Assembly: GCF_030272615.1 (NCBI RefSeq)
Contig: NC_081410.1
Span: 114,455,933 to 114,479,432, forward strand
Reading direction: 5' to 3'
Length of the DNA stretch: 23,500 nucleotides
From: Cryptomeria japonica
Lineage: Eukaryota; Streptophyta; Pinopsida; Cupressales; Cupressaceae
The position numbers and the translations under genes are program-made. Below the pieces are notes generated by a model that ran no database searches, was not told the origin of the DNA, and worked only from the letters and a program-made list of their open reading frames with translations. Shown here piece by piece: positions 1 to 10,420 of the stretch. Each line of letters begins with the position of its first letter. Positions within the stretch are counted from its first letter, which is position 1.

Positions 1-1997
1 TTTATAGTCTCAATTGTGTGTTTACGAAATATACCTCAAATTTTCTCCGATTGATGCTTTGGCTAAATACCTTGAAGTATCTATGCAAGTAAGTTTTGAT
101 TATGCATGCCTCAATCCAATTTACTTCACCAAATAAAATAGTGTCATCAGCAAATTGTTGATGCGTAGTTGGCTCTTATCCTACCAAAACTTCCATTCCC
201 TTTCATTTCCTCACCTCCCTAAGTTGTTTAATTCCCATTCTCGTGGGAATTAAACAACTTAGGGAAAGCAAGAGGGGATATCCTTGTCTTATCCCCCTTC
301 TATTGGAGAAGAAACCACGTGTATCCCCATTCATCAGAACTAGAAATTTTGGAGATGATATATGGTTTCTAACTAAACTAATCCAATCTTTCCCAAAGCC
401 AAATCTTTTCAAGACATCCACTTAAAATTGTATGTCAACTAGGTCATATGCTTTGAGTATGTCCAATTTGAGTAACATGCTGGTAGTTCTTGTTTTCCTT
501 ATAATATGTATTGCTTCATGGAAAGCTATCATGCCTTCTACAATTGATCTCCTTGGGGAGAATCATCTACTCCTCTAATATTACTATCTTCAGGATACGC
601 TTTAGCCTCTTTGCAATGATCTTTGTTATCACTTTATAGATTGTGTTGCATAAGGTGATGGGTCTAAAATCTCCCATGGCCTGAGTTACCTTTTTCTTGG
701 GGATGCGGGCTATAAAAGTATGATTGATAGAACCAAACATAGTTCTCTTTCTCCTTGATTCCTCTACCAATTTTGTTAAATCGCTCCCCACTACATCCCA
801 AAAATTCTAAAATAAATCTAGCTGGGAATCCATTAGGCCCTGGTGCTTTGTCAGGGTTAAGTTGAAAGACAATTCCTTGCCTTCTTTGGATATCTCTATA
901 AATAGGGCTCTATTTTGTTCTTCACTGACAATTATCAAAATTGCATTTAGGATATATTTTTTGTCCTCTCTATATGCTTGTGTTTCTTTATTGATGATGA
1001 CTTCAAAGTATCTCACTGCCTCCTTATTAACTTCATCCATAGATTGCACTACCTCTTCATCTTCCTTCATAATCTTCACAACACTTTCTATTTTTGTTTG
1101 TTGTTGCAGTCTTGTGGAAGAACTTTGTGTTTCTGTCCCCTTCCTTCAGCCAAACCTCTCTTGATTTTTGTCTCCAGTAACATTCCTCTCTAGTCTGAAT
1201 CTCCATAAGTTCCTCTTTCAGAGATTTTTTATCTTCATATTCCATCATGGTCATTCCTTTATTAATGATTATTTTATTGAGGGTGGACAACTCCTTTTCC
1301 ACCATGTCTTGTTTTGCAAAGATGTTCTTGAAATGTTCCTTGTTCCATTCTTTTGGCTTGTTCTTTATGTGTTTGAGATTCTTGTTTATCTGGTATAATT
1401 TGGGCAACTCTCTAAAATTCTCTAAAACCTTTCCTCCTATTGTTCCATGTAAATATTCAATTCTCTATTTTTATATCAACAAGTTGGTTATCGTCCATAA
1501 ATGCATTAAAAATCTAACTGTATGCTTAAAATCTTGATGAGCCCCCCCTTTTTTCTTCATTTTTTAATGTGGCATTGAAATCCCCCACTGATAACTTTTT
1601 CCATCTAATAGTTCCTCAGCAGTCATGTTATTTTCTTCCAAGCCTCTCTTTTGTCCACTATAGATACTAGGCCATAAACATTTATTATAATGTAATTCCC
1701 CTTATTTTGCAATGTCTCACATCTTATCATAGTCCAATTTTTATATTCATTTAACACTAAATATTCTATTCTGAAAGGGTTCAATAGAAACCCCAAACCA
1801 CCTAAGGCTCCTTTAGAGCTTACAAAATGCCCTACCTACAACTTCCAATTTTCCAATCTCTTAGCACTTTCATCCTTACTCCATTTTGTTTCCTGCATGA
1901 GAACAATGTCTGCTTTGAATTGGTCAATCTGGCACTTGACTAAGCACTATTTATTAGGGGAATTTAATCTCCTAATGTTCCACATTAGGATCTTCAT
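1..1997 (-). pseudogene. LINE ORF2 pseudogene (endonuclease plus reverse transcriptase), partial
   Basis: The start is the ATG at 1997-1995, followed by MKILMWNIRRL, the opening strand of an AP-like endonuclease, then MQETKW, the next conserved metal-site region. A GDFN motif sits near 1574-1585 in another frame, where the active-site Asp and Asn are expected. The linker contains WLKEGDRNTKFFH (about 1120-1160), a conserved stretch between EN and RT in plant LINEs. RT blocks follow: KAPGPNGF (about 830-855), GDFRPITLCNTIYKVI (about 620-680), the LKLDILKAYD block with the first catalytic Asp (about 443-480), GIRQG (about 280-295) and QFADDTILFGE with the catalytic Asp pair (143-154). At least four frame changes and several stops make it non-functional. 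The C-terminus lies outside the window. A 22-bp-arm palindrome (216-265) replaces the normal coding sequence after the RQG motif. Family assignment is secure; exact breakpoints are approximate. Confidence 0.93.
216..265. repeat. Perfect inverted repeat, 22-bp arms, 6-nt loop
   Basis: Arms at 216-237 and 244-265 are exact reverse complements (core AGTTGTTTAATTCCCA against TGGGAATTAAACAACT), separated by TTCTCG. It lies inside the minus-strand RT pseudogene, between the RQG block and the FADD block, where coding sequence is expected. A single-stranded form would make a strong hairpin. It is most simply explained by a local templated inverted duplication during decay, but a cloning or assembly artefact cannot be excluded. 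Confidence 0.9.
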
Positions 1998-4189
1998 TGT
2001 CCCTTAAGAAGGAGGATATCCTTCCTTGATCTCAATTTCCTTTGATCTATTGCATTAGTTGCCAACTGGAATTTCACCTTGGCTAGTTTAGGACCTGGTT
2101 TCCCCTTAGTTTTGAGATTTTTTTTTATTTTTTTTATTTTTCAGTTTTGACTTGGTTTGTTCTAGCATTCTTTCCTCCATAATTAATCACTCCTCTAAAT
2201 ATCCTTTTTCTTCTTCGGATTTTGTGTCATCTTCTGCTCCCTTGTCTTTAACTATTGATGTCAAAACTTCACAGGCCTCTCATTGCCATTGTCAAGGTTT
2301 GATTGGCAGATTGTTTTTTTCGTGTCCTCATTAATATTATGCACCACTTCATGTTTTTGATCATGTATGTTTGGATTGGCCTTCGTTGCTTCCATACTTG
2401 GTCTACTAGTATCTTCTTCTTTGATTTCATTGATTTTGTCTTGGGTTTCTTCATTTTGATCTTTTGCCCCCGATATCTCCATTACCACCTCCTAATTTGT
2501 TTCCTTCTCCCCGCTACTGGGAATGAGCTAAGTGGATCCGTTTATGATGTTACTTGAACTGAATCTCCCCCCATATTGCAAGTTGACATCTTTGATAAAA
2601 TACAATCTTTTTCCCCATATCCACCTGTTCATTGTTGCAATTCCAATCAAACTTCATTTTGTTTGTCATTTCTTTGATGTTGGGAACACCAAGCGAGACT
2701 TTGAGCCCTTTGATCATCTCCTTGTGCTCTAATCCACTACCTATCCCCCCTTTATTCCTGCAGATTATTTGTGTGCTCCCATTGAGTCTTCTTTCGATAC
2801 CCTCCTCCTTTTCTTCTCTTAAGAGATGACATCTATTTTCACATATGTTTTCACTTTGTTGGTCGTGACAACATTCCAACAATCTAGCTTGTCATGTTCT
2901 TTGGATTCACATTTGGGGCATATTGCTAGTTTGTCCTCTCTCTCGACTTTTTGTTTCCATAATCCCCATTTTATGTAAATCTCAATTTTCTAAGGGATTG
3001 GGGGGTATGAAATGAGATGAAGGAAATTTCTTTTCCAAAACACCTAGCTTCCAATTTTTTGTCCACCTGAATGAGGGGTCGATCTTTTGCGCTATCTCTT
3101 AAGGTATCTCCTTCCCAATATTCTGCAAGAAAGTTGTACAGTTGAACCCATACTAACCTTGCATTAATTTTGTGCTTCCATGGTGAAAATTGGGGCACCA
3201 TTCATTCATATAGATCTCGGTTGGACATCCATCGTATGTGGCCCATGGTTTAGGATTGTGCGCCTTTTTTCTTCCAATCCAAACTCTGCCAAAAAGAAAC
3301 CATTGGACAAGGTCCTATTATGGACATGGGCACCCCAATGTTGATCACACCATGCCTTTATTTTCTCATATGCAAGCCATATGCCCCCACATTTAACAAA
3401 AGCCCTACTTCTTTCAATCTCTTCACTGAATTAATGATTTGATGCCTATCCAAAAAAATGTAGTGATTTTGTTGGTGTTTTGGGGTTCAAATGACATACC
3501 TTTGTTGTTATTCCAATTTAGTATTGGTGCTATTTTGGATAGAGTTCCCCCTTTCCTTTCCAAGTTTGCTAGTTCTTCCCCTCTCTGGTTTTTGGTTATT
3601 TCCTTGGTTTGTGATACGCCAATTCGCTAAAGATTCCTCTTTGATTTGATTATCTTGTCAAGGCTGCCCATTCCATTTCTTTCTTGATCCATTATTGTAT
3701 TTTTCCTAAGCTTGATTCATTCCTCCACCCTTTTGTAACCCATTTTTTTCCATGTGGGATGCTCACTCCATTCTTGTCCTTCTACCAAAAGTGGCTATGC
3801 CCTTCCTTCCTACAATCCATTATTGTTTAACAGGGCTGCAATTTTGTCATTGTTCCTCCAATCAGCGAATTTGTGCCATCCTTTCCTTGCATAACTTTTA
3901 TTGTGATTATTCCATCCCCAATCAAGATGCCTAGGGTTTCTACTCTACTCCTTTCCATACCATTCCCCTATTTTATCAGTTCTTCACCGCTCCTATTTTT
4001 GGTTGTAGCATTTGTCCACCCATCTCCCATTCTAAGAAACCCACTAGGTATAAAATGTTCTTCCATCTTCTCATTTGTTCCTCCTCTAGTAGGTTTTCCA
4101 TTCAGATGTTCAAGATCTTCCACTTCACACCACATTTTCCCTTCTAGATCACCTACCCGCCTGTCCTCCTCACTCCTTGTGCTCACCAT
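1994..4189 (-). pseudogene. LINE ORF1 pseudogene (DUF4283-like domain plus CCHC knuckle)
   Basis: ORF1 proteins of plant LINEs bind element RNA. The ATG at 4189-4187 opens a charged segment (MVSTRSEEDRRVGDLEGK) that may be the N-terminus. The DUF4283-like core is seen at about 3201-2971 (SPWKHKINARLVWVQLYNFL, then LIQVDKK). A CX2CX4HX4C zinc knuckle, CPKCESKEHDKLDC, lies at 2920-2879 in a different frame, so at least one frameshift separates the two. Downstream is a long charged linker (about 2882-2261), then a lysine-rich A/T tract (about 2119-2150) and a basic KTKGKPGPKLAK segment resembling the AT-hook-like tails of these proteins. The apparent end is LLKGQ with a TGA at 1996-1994, overlapping the ORF2 ATG. 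The stretch between about 3950 and 3250 is badly broken, so continuity with the proposed start is inferred. Confidence 0.85.
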
Positions 4190-4199
4190 CCTCTCTTGT

Positions 4200-4736
4200 G
4201 TATTTACTAATATTAAATATAATACAATTAGTATTAATTATTAATATTTTTATATAATGATATATTTAATAATGACAATACTTATTAAATATATCCTTAT
4301 TATTAATGTTTAATATTATATGTCATTATATATTATTAATTTAAAAACCTCCATAAATACAAATATAAGTCATTGATGTAATATGTTTTTGTCCAAATTT
4401 TCTTCCATGGTTTTTAAATTTTTTATATAACAACATATTATACCTAATAGCACCTTCTCCAAATATCTTATATAAAAAAAATCATCTATTGTGTTGTAGA
4501 TAAATAAAATGACAATACAAAAATCTCAAAGATTGATGTAATCCATTTTTCTTCAAATTTCCTTCGATGACTTTTATGTTTTTTAATATAATAAAAAAAC
4601 TAATACGAAATAAATTATCATTAATAATTGTGTTATTTTTTGTCACAATAATAATTGCTAACATTTAATATACCATCATATGCTTTCACAATGTCTATGA
4701 AAGAAATCTTAATTTAAAAAATGACTTAAATTTGAG
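4200..4736. other. AT-rich spacer with a diverged internal duplication
   Basis: No gene is visible. The stretch is dominated by TATTAAT-type sequence. Two related blocks, 4372-4430 and 4532-4591, share ATTGATGTAAT, a C/T-rich middle (CCAAATTTTCTTCCATGG against TCAAATTTCCTTCGATGA) and a following T-rich run ending in ATATAA. Their offset is 160 bp. This looks like an old local duplication. Confidence 0.6.
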
Positions 4737-4753
4737 AAAAATCAAGTTTACTT
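4737..4753. repeat. 5' target-site duplication of the plus-strand LINE
   Basis: AAAAATCAAGTTTACTT here is identical to 11178-11194. The two copies bracket a complete LINE structure, so this is the left copy of the target duplication. The first A bases are ambiguous because the right copy merges with the element's A tail; the unambiguous shared core is TCAAGTTTACTT. Confidence 0.93.
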
Positions 4754-5019
4754 GATGTCTTTGATCAAATCTTTTTATTTTATTGATTTTTTTTAGCGGT
4801 CTCTGCAACTAGGTTGCACCTACATCACGCCCATAGGGTTGGCACGAGGCTGCAGGGGTCATTTCATTCTTCATGGGGGAGTGCAGGTGGCCTCCTCCAC
4901 GTAGGTAAGTGTTCTTTTATTTATTTTCCTTCTCTTGGTTAACGTGCATACTCTGTCTTTCATCTGTCCTTCACGTCGTCGCTCACTTTCCCCTCTATAA
5001 GTGGAGTTAATGTGTGTTT
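4754..5019 (+). promoter_or_regulatory. LINE 5' leader, probable internal promoter region
   Basis: This 266-bp non-coding segment lies between the target duplication and the first good ATG of ORF1. It starts AT-rich, then becomes comparatively GC-rich from about 4795 (AGCGGTCTCTGCAACTAGG onward) with several CpG sites. Plant LINEs are normally transcribed from a promoter inside the 5' leader; no specific promoter element can be proven here. A CTATAA at 4994-4999 is a possible TATA-like string, but it lies only about 20 bp before the ORF. Confidence 0.6.
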
Positions 5020-6914
5020 ATGGAGGGCTCGTCTGGAACCGTTGCGGCCAATATAAGCAACAAATCGAGAGACGAAGATGGAATAAAGAAGTCCTTCAAA
5101 TACGTCATTAACCAACCGTCTTTCCTCGTTGCCGAAGTTGCGAGGTTTGTGGCTCTTGCCAATGGCGGTCCCTGTGGAGAAGGTAAGGACCTTAACTGTA
5201 ACTTGGAATCCATCTCCATTTCTCTGAATGAATTAATGTGTAATGAAATTTCTATGGAAAAGAATAGGTTAAAGGATACTGCAATTTTCTTTGTTGTTGT
5301 TGATATAGATAAGTGTCTGGCCAGAAAGTTTCTTGATGACTGGTTTAGGAATATTTGGAATATTAAATTAGGTTTTCATGTTTCATTTTGTAGATTAATT
5401 CAAAAAGGATTATTCATTGTTTTTTTCAAAGATCACAAGGCTAAATTAGAAGTCATTAACAAACAATATTGGACGGTGGGTAAATGTACATTCTGAGCCA
5501 TAGGATGGTCTCCGGAAGCGGTCAATGAAGAAATCCTAGCACTCTCATGCCCTAGGTGGTTTCTGCTTAAAAATATCCCACCGTTGTTGTGGAGATTCCT
5601 TCCTCAATTGCTTGAACCGATTGGTAAAATTATCCGGATGGATAATTTGGCTTCTCTTATTCCTCATTTCGATGCTAGGGTTTTAGTATCGATCAACCCT
5701 AGCTAAGACCCCCCTAATTCGGTGAACATTAACCTAGATAATGAAATTGTCATTTGCCCTATTGAAAGCCTCGGAGGGATTAATGTGTGCTTCCTCTGTA
5801 GAAAAGAGGGACATATTCGTAAGAATTGCCCAATTGTAAACAAACATAAAGGAATGGAGAAGATCCGCAAGGATGCTAGCAACCCTCCTCTGGCTCGTAA
5901 TAATATTACTCCTCATGGACAATCTTAACTCCCTTAGTAAAAAAAATAACAGAGCTATGAATGGAGATAGTAATAAAAACTCTAAGTCTGGCATAGTAGT
6001 TAATTATGATATCCCCAAGTTTATCCCCACCCCGCACTCTACAATCTTGAAAGCCCTGAAACAAATGGGAGAAAATCAGCAGGATGATTTTCAAATGGTG
6101 GAGAAAAACTCTAGGAAAAGAAGAAGGAAAAATGCCTAGCAACTGGCATTGGAGAAAATAAGGGCAAATAACCCTAATAATTTTAAAAACAAGAATGATT
6201 AAACCTCTATGGCTTCCCCTATGGATGATGGTGTACAGAATACCCCCCTGAAATGAGATTCTTGGTCTTAAAAGAAACATCTTCCATTGATAAATTCATA
6301 GATCAGGGATTTGTTGAGAGGAACAATGTCAGTAGTGAGTTAGGTAAGAGAGGGAGCTCTAGTGGGACAGTAAACGTTAAGGATACTCATAAAAACTCTA
6401 CTAATATGGATGTGTCCTATTAGCTAGTCTCAACTTGGGGTACTGTTGATACAAGATCCACCCCCTCTCTTGCAGAATTCACCCCTAACACGGTTGTCTC
6501 CCTCCCCCCTAAGAAGTTTGTTGAAATTGAGGTTAACTGTGTGTTTGAGGTCATTGTTGTTGATCCTAGTAGTTGTAATGTTAGGTGTGATAAGCCCTTA
6601 GCCTTTGAGGATGAAACTCTAGAATGTTGCAATAGCCTAGAGGCTCGTGGCCCCTATTTTTAGAAAATGGCAAAGCCCCCAGTAAGACTGATCACAATAA
6701 GGAACCCAATTCTGAAGTTGACTCACAAAATGATGAGTACATCGGTGAAGAAGGGGAATGGATGACAGATTCAAAGAACCCTGAGGCTACCACTAGAAGA
6801 AAAAGAGGTAGACCATGGAGTTCAAAGAACAAGGGATCAAATAATAGAAAGAAAATGGAAGAGAAGAAAGATCTCCCCAAATGTTTTAGCAACTTCAAAG
6901 CTGCTAAGGAGTAA
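5020..6914 (+). pseudogene. LINE ORF1 pseudogene (nucleic-acid-binding protein)
   Basis: I take the ATG at 5020 (MEGSSGTVAANISNK), the first ATG in frame; an upstream GTG at 5014 is not needed. Residues 50 to about 225 match the DUF4283 pattern: FFVVVDIDKCLARKFLDDW, IQKGLFIVFF, then beyond a TGA at 5494-5496 AIGWSPEAVNEE, CPRWFLLKNIPPLLWRF, IGKIIRMDN and ARVLVSINPS. A TAA at 5704-5706 is followed in the same frame by a CCHC knuckle, CFLCRKEGHIRKNC (5788-5829), with all four ligands intact. The frame then shifts by one base near 5900-5925 and meets a TAG at 6137-6139. The C-terminal half is poorly conserved and broken. Its last part (about 6660-6914, another frame) contains RRKRGRPW at about 6798-6818, an AT-hook-like GRP core in a basic segment, before the TAA at 6912-6914. 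ORF2 begins 17 bases later. Confidence 0.9.
5788..5829 (+). other. CCHC zinc knuckle in ORF1
   Basis: The encoded CFLCRKEGHIRKNC fits CX2CX4HX4C exactly, with Cys, Cys, His and Cys all present. Such knuckles bind single-stranded nucleic acid. It is in the same reading frame as the ORF1 start but lies beyond two in-frame stops. Confidence 0.93.
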
Positions 6915-6934
6915 AGAATTCACTCTTGTTGATG

Positions 6935-7660
6935 ATGAAGGGCATCTCATGGAATATTAGAGGTCTGGAGTCTCCAGATAGGAAGCAAATAGTTAGAAAG
7001 TTTATTAACCAACATAGAGATGTGGATTTTTTCATGCTACAAGAACTAAAAGCAGTTAAATTTACCTTGGAAGTCAATTTAGATTTCATCTAGAAAGACT
7101 CTGTCAAGATCTATTCAAGACATGAAAAGGGTAGAGGAGGATTCGGGCTTCTCATCAACTCCAAATGGAAAGAAAACATTATCAACCAAGGGTGCTCACC
7201 TTGCAACAGAGCGGTGTGGGCGTCACTGGACTTTGATAAAACTGTCATCGGAGTATGCTCAGTTTATGCTACCAATGACTATAGAGATAGGACCCAATTA
7301 TGGGATTGGATGGCCTCCCTCCCTGACATACCATGGATTATTGGGGGAGATTTTAACATGGTAGAGAATCATGAAGATAAAAGTGGAGGTTTCCCGATGG
7401 AATGGAAAGGGGTTGAGAAACTACATTGGGATAGAATGAAGAATTGCAGGAAGCTTTTGGACCCATTACTTGGAAACAAGATAGATGCAAAAGGAATCTG
7501 GTTTACTTGGTCAATTATCAGAGAGGGAAGAATGGGATATATTGTAGGTTGGACAGGTTTTATGTTGATAAAGATCATTTCTCCCTAGCACCAGATAAAT
7601 AGGGTAGCATGATGACAGTGTGGTTGGTCTCGCTCTCAGATCATCACCCTATGATCTCCT
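6935..7660 (+). other. AP-type endonuclease domain of ORF2
   Basis: This domain nicks target DNA to expose a 3' end for priming. Conserved points seen in order are SWNIRGL (Asn near the metal site), LQELK (metal-binding Glu), GGDFN (Asp and Asn of the active site) and LSDHHPM (Asp and His at the C-terminal catalytic site). All four are preserved although a TAG at 7091-7093, a frameshift near 7531 and a TAG at 7600-7602 interrupt the domain. Confidence 0.92.
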
Positions 7661-8329
7661 TAATTAACCTCAAAGATTCTCCAGCTGACCAAAAGAGAAG
7701 AGGCGATAAATTCATCCTTAACCCTTATTAAGGATCCAGATGTGTTGGTTGCCATAAAAATTATCAGGCTACTCAACAAAGGAAACAAAGAAATGAATTC
7801 CTATGTAGACAGGTGGAACAAAGATGTTATGAGTTGGTGGACATTGCTTCAAACTATTGGTTAGAAAAAAGCTAAAGATTATAGGTCAATTGAGAAATCT
7901 CTTACAGATGAATTGTACCAACGCGAATCAGATATCCAGAATAATCCAAGCATAGTAGAACTCTCGGACAAAGTGGCCCAAGCAAGGGATGCATTGAGGA
8001 AGCACCAACAAATCAAGATTAGAGGTGCAATGATTAGGGCTCGAGGTCAGTGGATGCAATTCGGTGACAAAGGGTCTAAATTTTTCTTCAACGTGCTTAA
8101 ACATAAACAGTTTAGAGAAAATATTGATAGGTTATGGATAGAAAATCAAGAGGTAATGGATTTGGAAGACATTAAAGAGGTTTTCTACAAGTATTACAAA
8201 GAACTCTTCTCCTCAGAAGATTCTCTTAACTCTCAGGATGCCAGAGAAAAGTGTAGAGCTATTATTCCCAGTAAGATTTCAAGGGAAGATGCACAAACTT
8301 TGGGAGAAGCTATCTTTGTGGGTGAGCTA

Positions 8330-9180
8330 AAAGATACTATTAGAAACCTGAGCAATGACAAATCTCCGGGTCCAGATGGTTTGCCTGTCGAATTCTATAA
8401 AGCTAATGAAAAGTGGATCTATCAGGACCTTCATGAATTATACAAAGAGGCCTTTGAGAGGGGGCTCATTAGGAGAGCTTATAAAAAAAGGGACTATTAA
8501 GTTACTACCCAAAGAAGGAGACAAGTCACTTATCAATAATTGGAGACCAATTACTCTCCTCAATGTCTCCTATAAAATTCTAGCCAAAGCTCTCGCGCTC
8601 AGATTAGAGAATGTGCTCCCAAAATTCATTTGCCCCACTCAAACAGGGTTCATAAAAGGAAGGTATATACTAGAAAACTTAATCACCAGCTAGGAGGTGA
8701 TGGACTGGGCAAATATATCAAGGCAGAATGTGGCCATGTTTCTCTTGGATTTTGAGAAATCATACGTCAGGGTTGAATAGAAGTTTATATTAATGATGTT
8801 AGAAGCCTTCAGATTCCTGGGAGAGTTCTGCAAATAGGTGAAGATTCTCCTTAAAGATGCATCTACTCAGATTGACATTAATGGTTCTCTCTCACAACCT
8901 ATTGAGCTCGGTAAGTCTATCAGACAGGGTTGTCCTCTTGCCCCTGCTCTCTTTGTCATAGCGTCGGATGCCCTGTACTATATCTTAAGAGACTGAACCA
9001 TATCCCCTAAAGTATGAGGTGTTAAACTTCTGGATGGGTCCGAGCTGATTAATACCGAGCTCGTTGATGATACTGTACTTTTTGTAGAACTCACCAAGCA
9101 CAATATGGAAGCCCTGGAGTGCATAATTAAGTTCCTAGGTGTTATTTTTGGGGCCAAAATATCCCAGTCTAAATCCACCA
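8330..9180 (+). other. Reverse transcriptase core of ORF2
   Basis: The core contains the SPGPDG finger motif, WRPITLLN, the GFIKGRYI block, the LLDFEKSY block with the first catalytic Asp, SIRQGCPLAP, and the catalytic pair in LVDDTVLF (Asp codons 9066-9071). Two positions differ from the usual plant LINE sequence: Val follows the Tyr in FEKSYV where Asp is typical (YD), and Val precedes the Asp pair where Ala is typical (FADD). Five in-frame stops (8691, 8778, 8835, 8994, 9015) kill it. Confidence 0.95.
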
Positions 9181-10349
9181 TGCTTGGGTGGAAAGAGGAG
9201 TTGTCGGTTTGGCTAGATCAGTTTGGAATCCAATGGGGAAGGCCTAATAAAATAGTTAGATACCTAGGCATACCCTTTGCCATATCTCCATATCTCAAGG
9301 ATATGTGGCTCCGAGTTAGAGGCAAAATTGACGAGAAGCTCAATAAATGGAATAATAGGTATCTTTCGCTTACTGGAAGAGTGCAAGTTTGTCAAAAGAT
9401 TCTATCCTCTTACAATATTTACTACTCCTCGGTCTGGATGTTCTCCAACTATCAAATCTTGGAGATTCAAAAAGCTATTAGGAACTTCCTATGGTCTGAC
9501 GGGAAAGGAAAGAAAAAGATGTACTCTGTCAAGTGGGGGTGGTGCCAAGTAGAGAAGGGCTAAAAGATTTAAGAATACAAGGGGTAGCCCTTGCTGCTAA
9601 ATGGATTTTTCAGGCTTTTGATGGTGTAGAACCATGGAAAATACTGGTTAGGAATAACATCCTAAGAGCGGTTTCGAAGAAGGCCAAATCATGGAAATCT
9701 CTTCCTTGTTGTGACCTAGTGGCTGGAGGCTTTGTCATTTCAATGCAAGGCTCGAGTGTCTTTAAGTCTATTTGGAAAGCTTGGGAAACTATTAGACCAT
9801 TCATCACAAATAATAGGGTCAGCAACAATGATCACATACATGGGGAAAGGTTTATCTGGTGGAATCTACTTCATTCATCTAAGCCTCTTGCGGTCACGCA
9901 AGGCTACTCTACCAAATGTTGGGCCATTAGAGACATTAGATGTTCTAAGGATATTATAGAGAATGATAAGCTTCTTAGTTAGGAATCCCTTAGAGATAGA
10001 TTTAATCTACAGATTTCCCAGAAGAGAACGTATAACATGATGAAACGTGCTTGTTCAAACCTACAACTACCCAAGAAATGCAAGATATTTAGTGAAAGTT
10101 GTACTAAGTTAATGTGGAACAATGGTATTCTCGTGTCTAATCTCAAAGCAATTTATGTTTACAATACCCTAACATATGATGAATCTATTATTATGCATGC
10201 TAACAATCTGTGGTTTGCAGAATTCTCAGTGAAACAATGGCAGAAGATATTTTCACGACTTTGGACCAATCCTAGCACACCGAAAAAAAATGCTTTAGAT
10301 GGATGATGATAATTAACAGAGTGCAATTTAGAAAAGATCATAATAATTT

Positions 10350-10420
10350 TGATATATGCAAAGTGTGTAGAGTACTTGAGTCTGTTAGACACATTTTCTT
10401 TGAATGTAATATTGCTAGAG
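10350..10420 (+). other. zf-RVT-like zinc-binding segment of ORF2
   Basis: After LWTNPSTPKKNALDG and a one-base frameshift at about 10304, the sequence reads CKVCRVLESVRHIFFECNIAREIW. This fits the plant LINE zf-RVT pattern: a Cys pair, a conserved His, then a Cys, ending in an IW pair. Its function in the family is thought to be nucleic-acid binding next to the RT. Confidence 0.85.

Larger units (their letters stand above)
1..4200 (-). mobile_element. Decayed L1-type plant LINE, 3' part outside window
   Basis: On the minus strand, reading right to left, this stretch holds ORF1 (from about 4189) and then ORF2 (from 1997), with endonuclease followed by reverse transcriptase, the order of plant L1-clade LINEs. 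The last recognisable ORF2 piece is the RT FADD motif at 143-154 and what follows it, so the RT C-terminus, any zf-RVT, the 3' leader, A tail and 3' target duplication lie beyond the left edge. The right boundary is approximate: sequence becomes strongly AT-rich about 10 bases upstream of the ORF1 ATG, so there is little or no 5' leader and the copy may be 5'-truncated. It lies head-to-head with the plus-strand LINE that starts at 4754. Its ORF1 knuckle and RT sequences differ clearly from that element, so it is probably a different family. Frameshifts and stops break both ORFs. Confidence 0.93.

Noticed and set aside
862-1537. Plus-strand open frames across 862-1537
   Set aside because: They are antisense shadows of the minus-strand LINE ORF2; the conserved motifs are on the minus strand.
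3873-4244. 123-codon plus-strand frame rich in Ser, Pro and Phe
   Set aside because: It lies antisense to the ORF1 N-terminal region of the minus-strand LINE and has low-complexity composition and no motif.
7122-7364. 80-codon plus-strand frame starting MKRVEEDSGF
   Set aside because: It is an out-of-frame reading of the endonuclease region; the frame with GGDFN is the real one.
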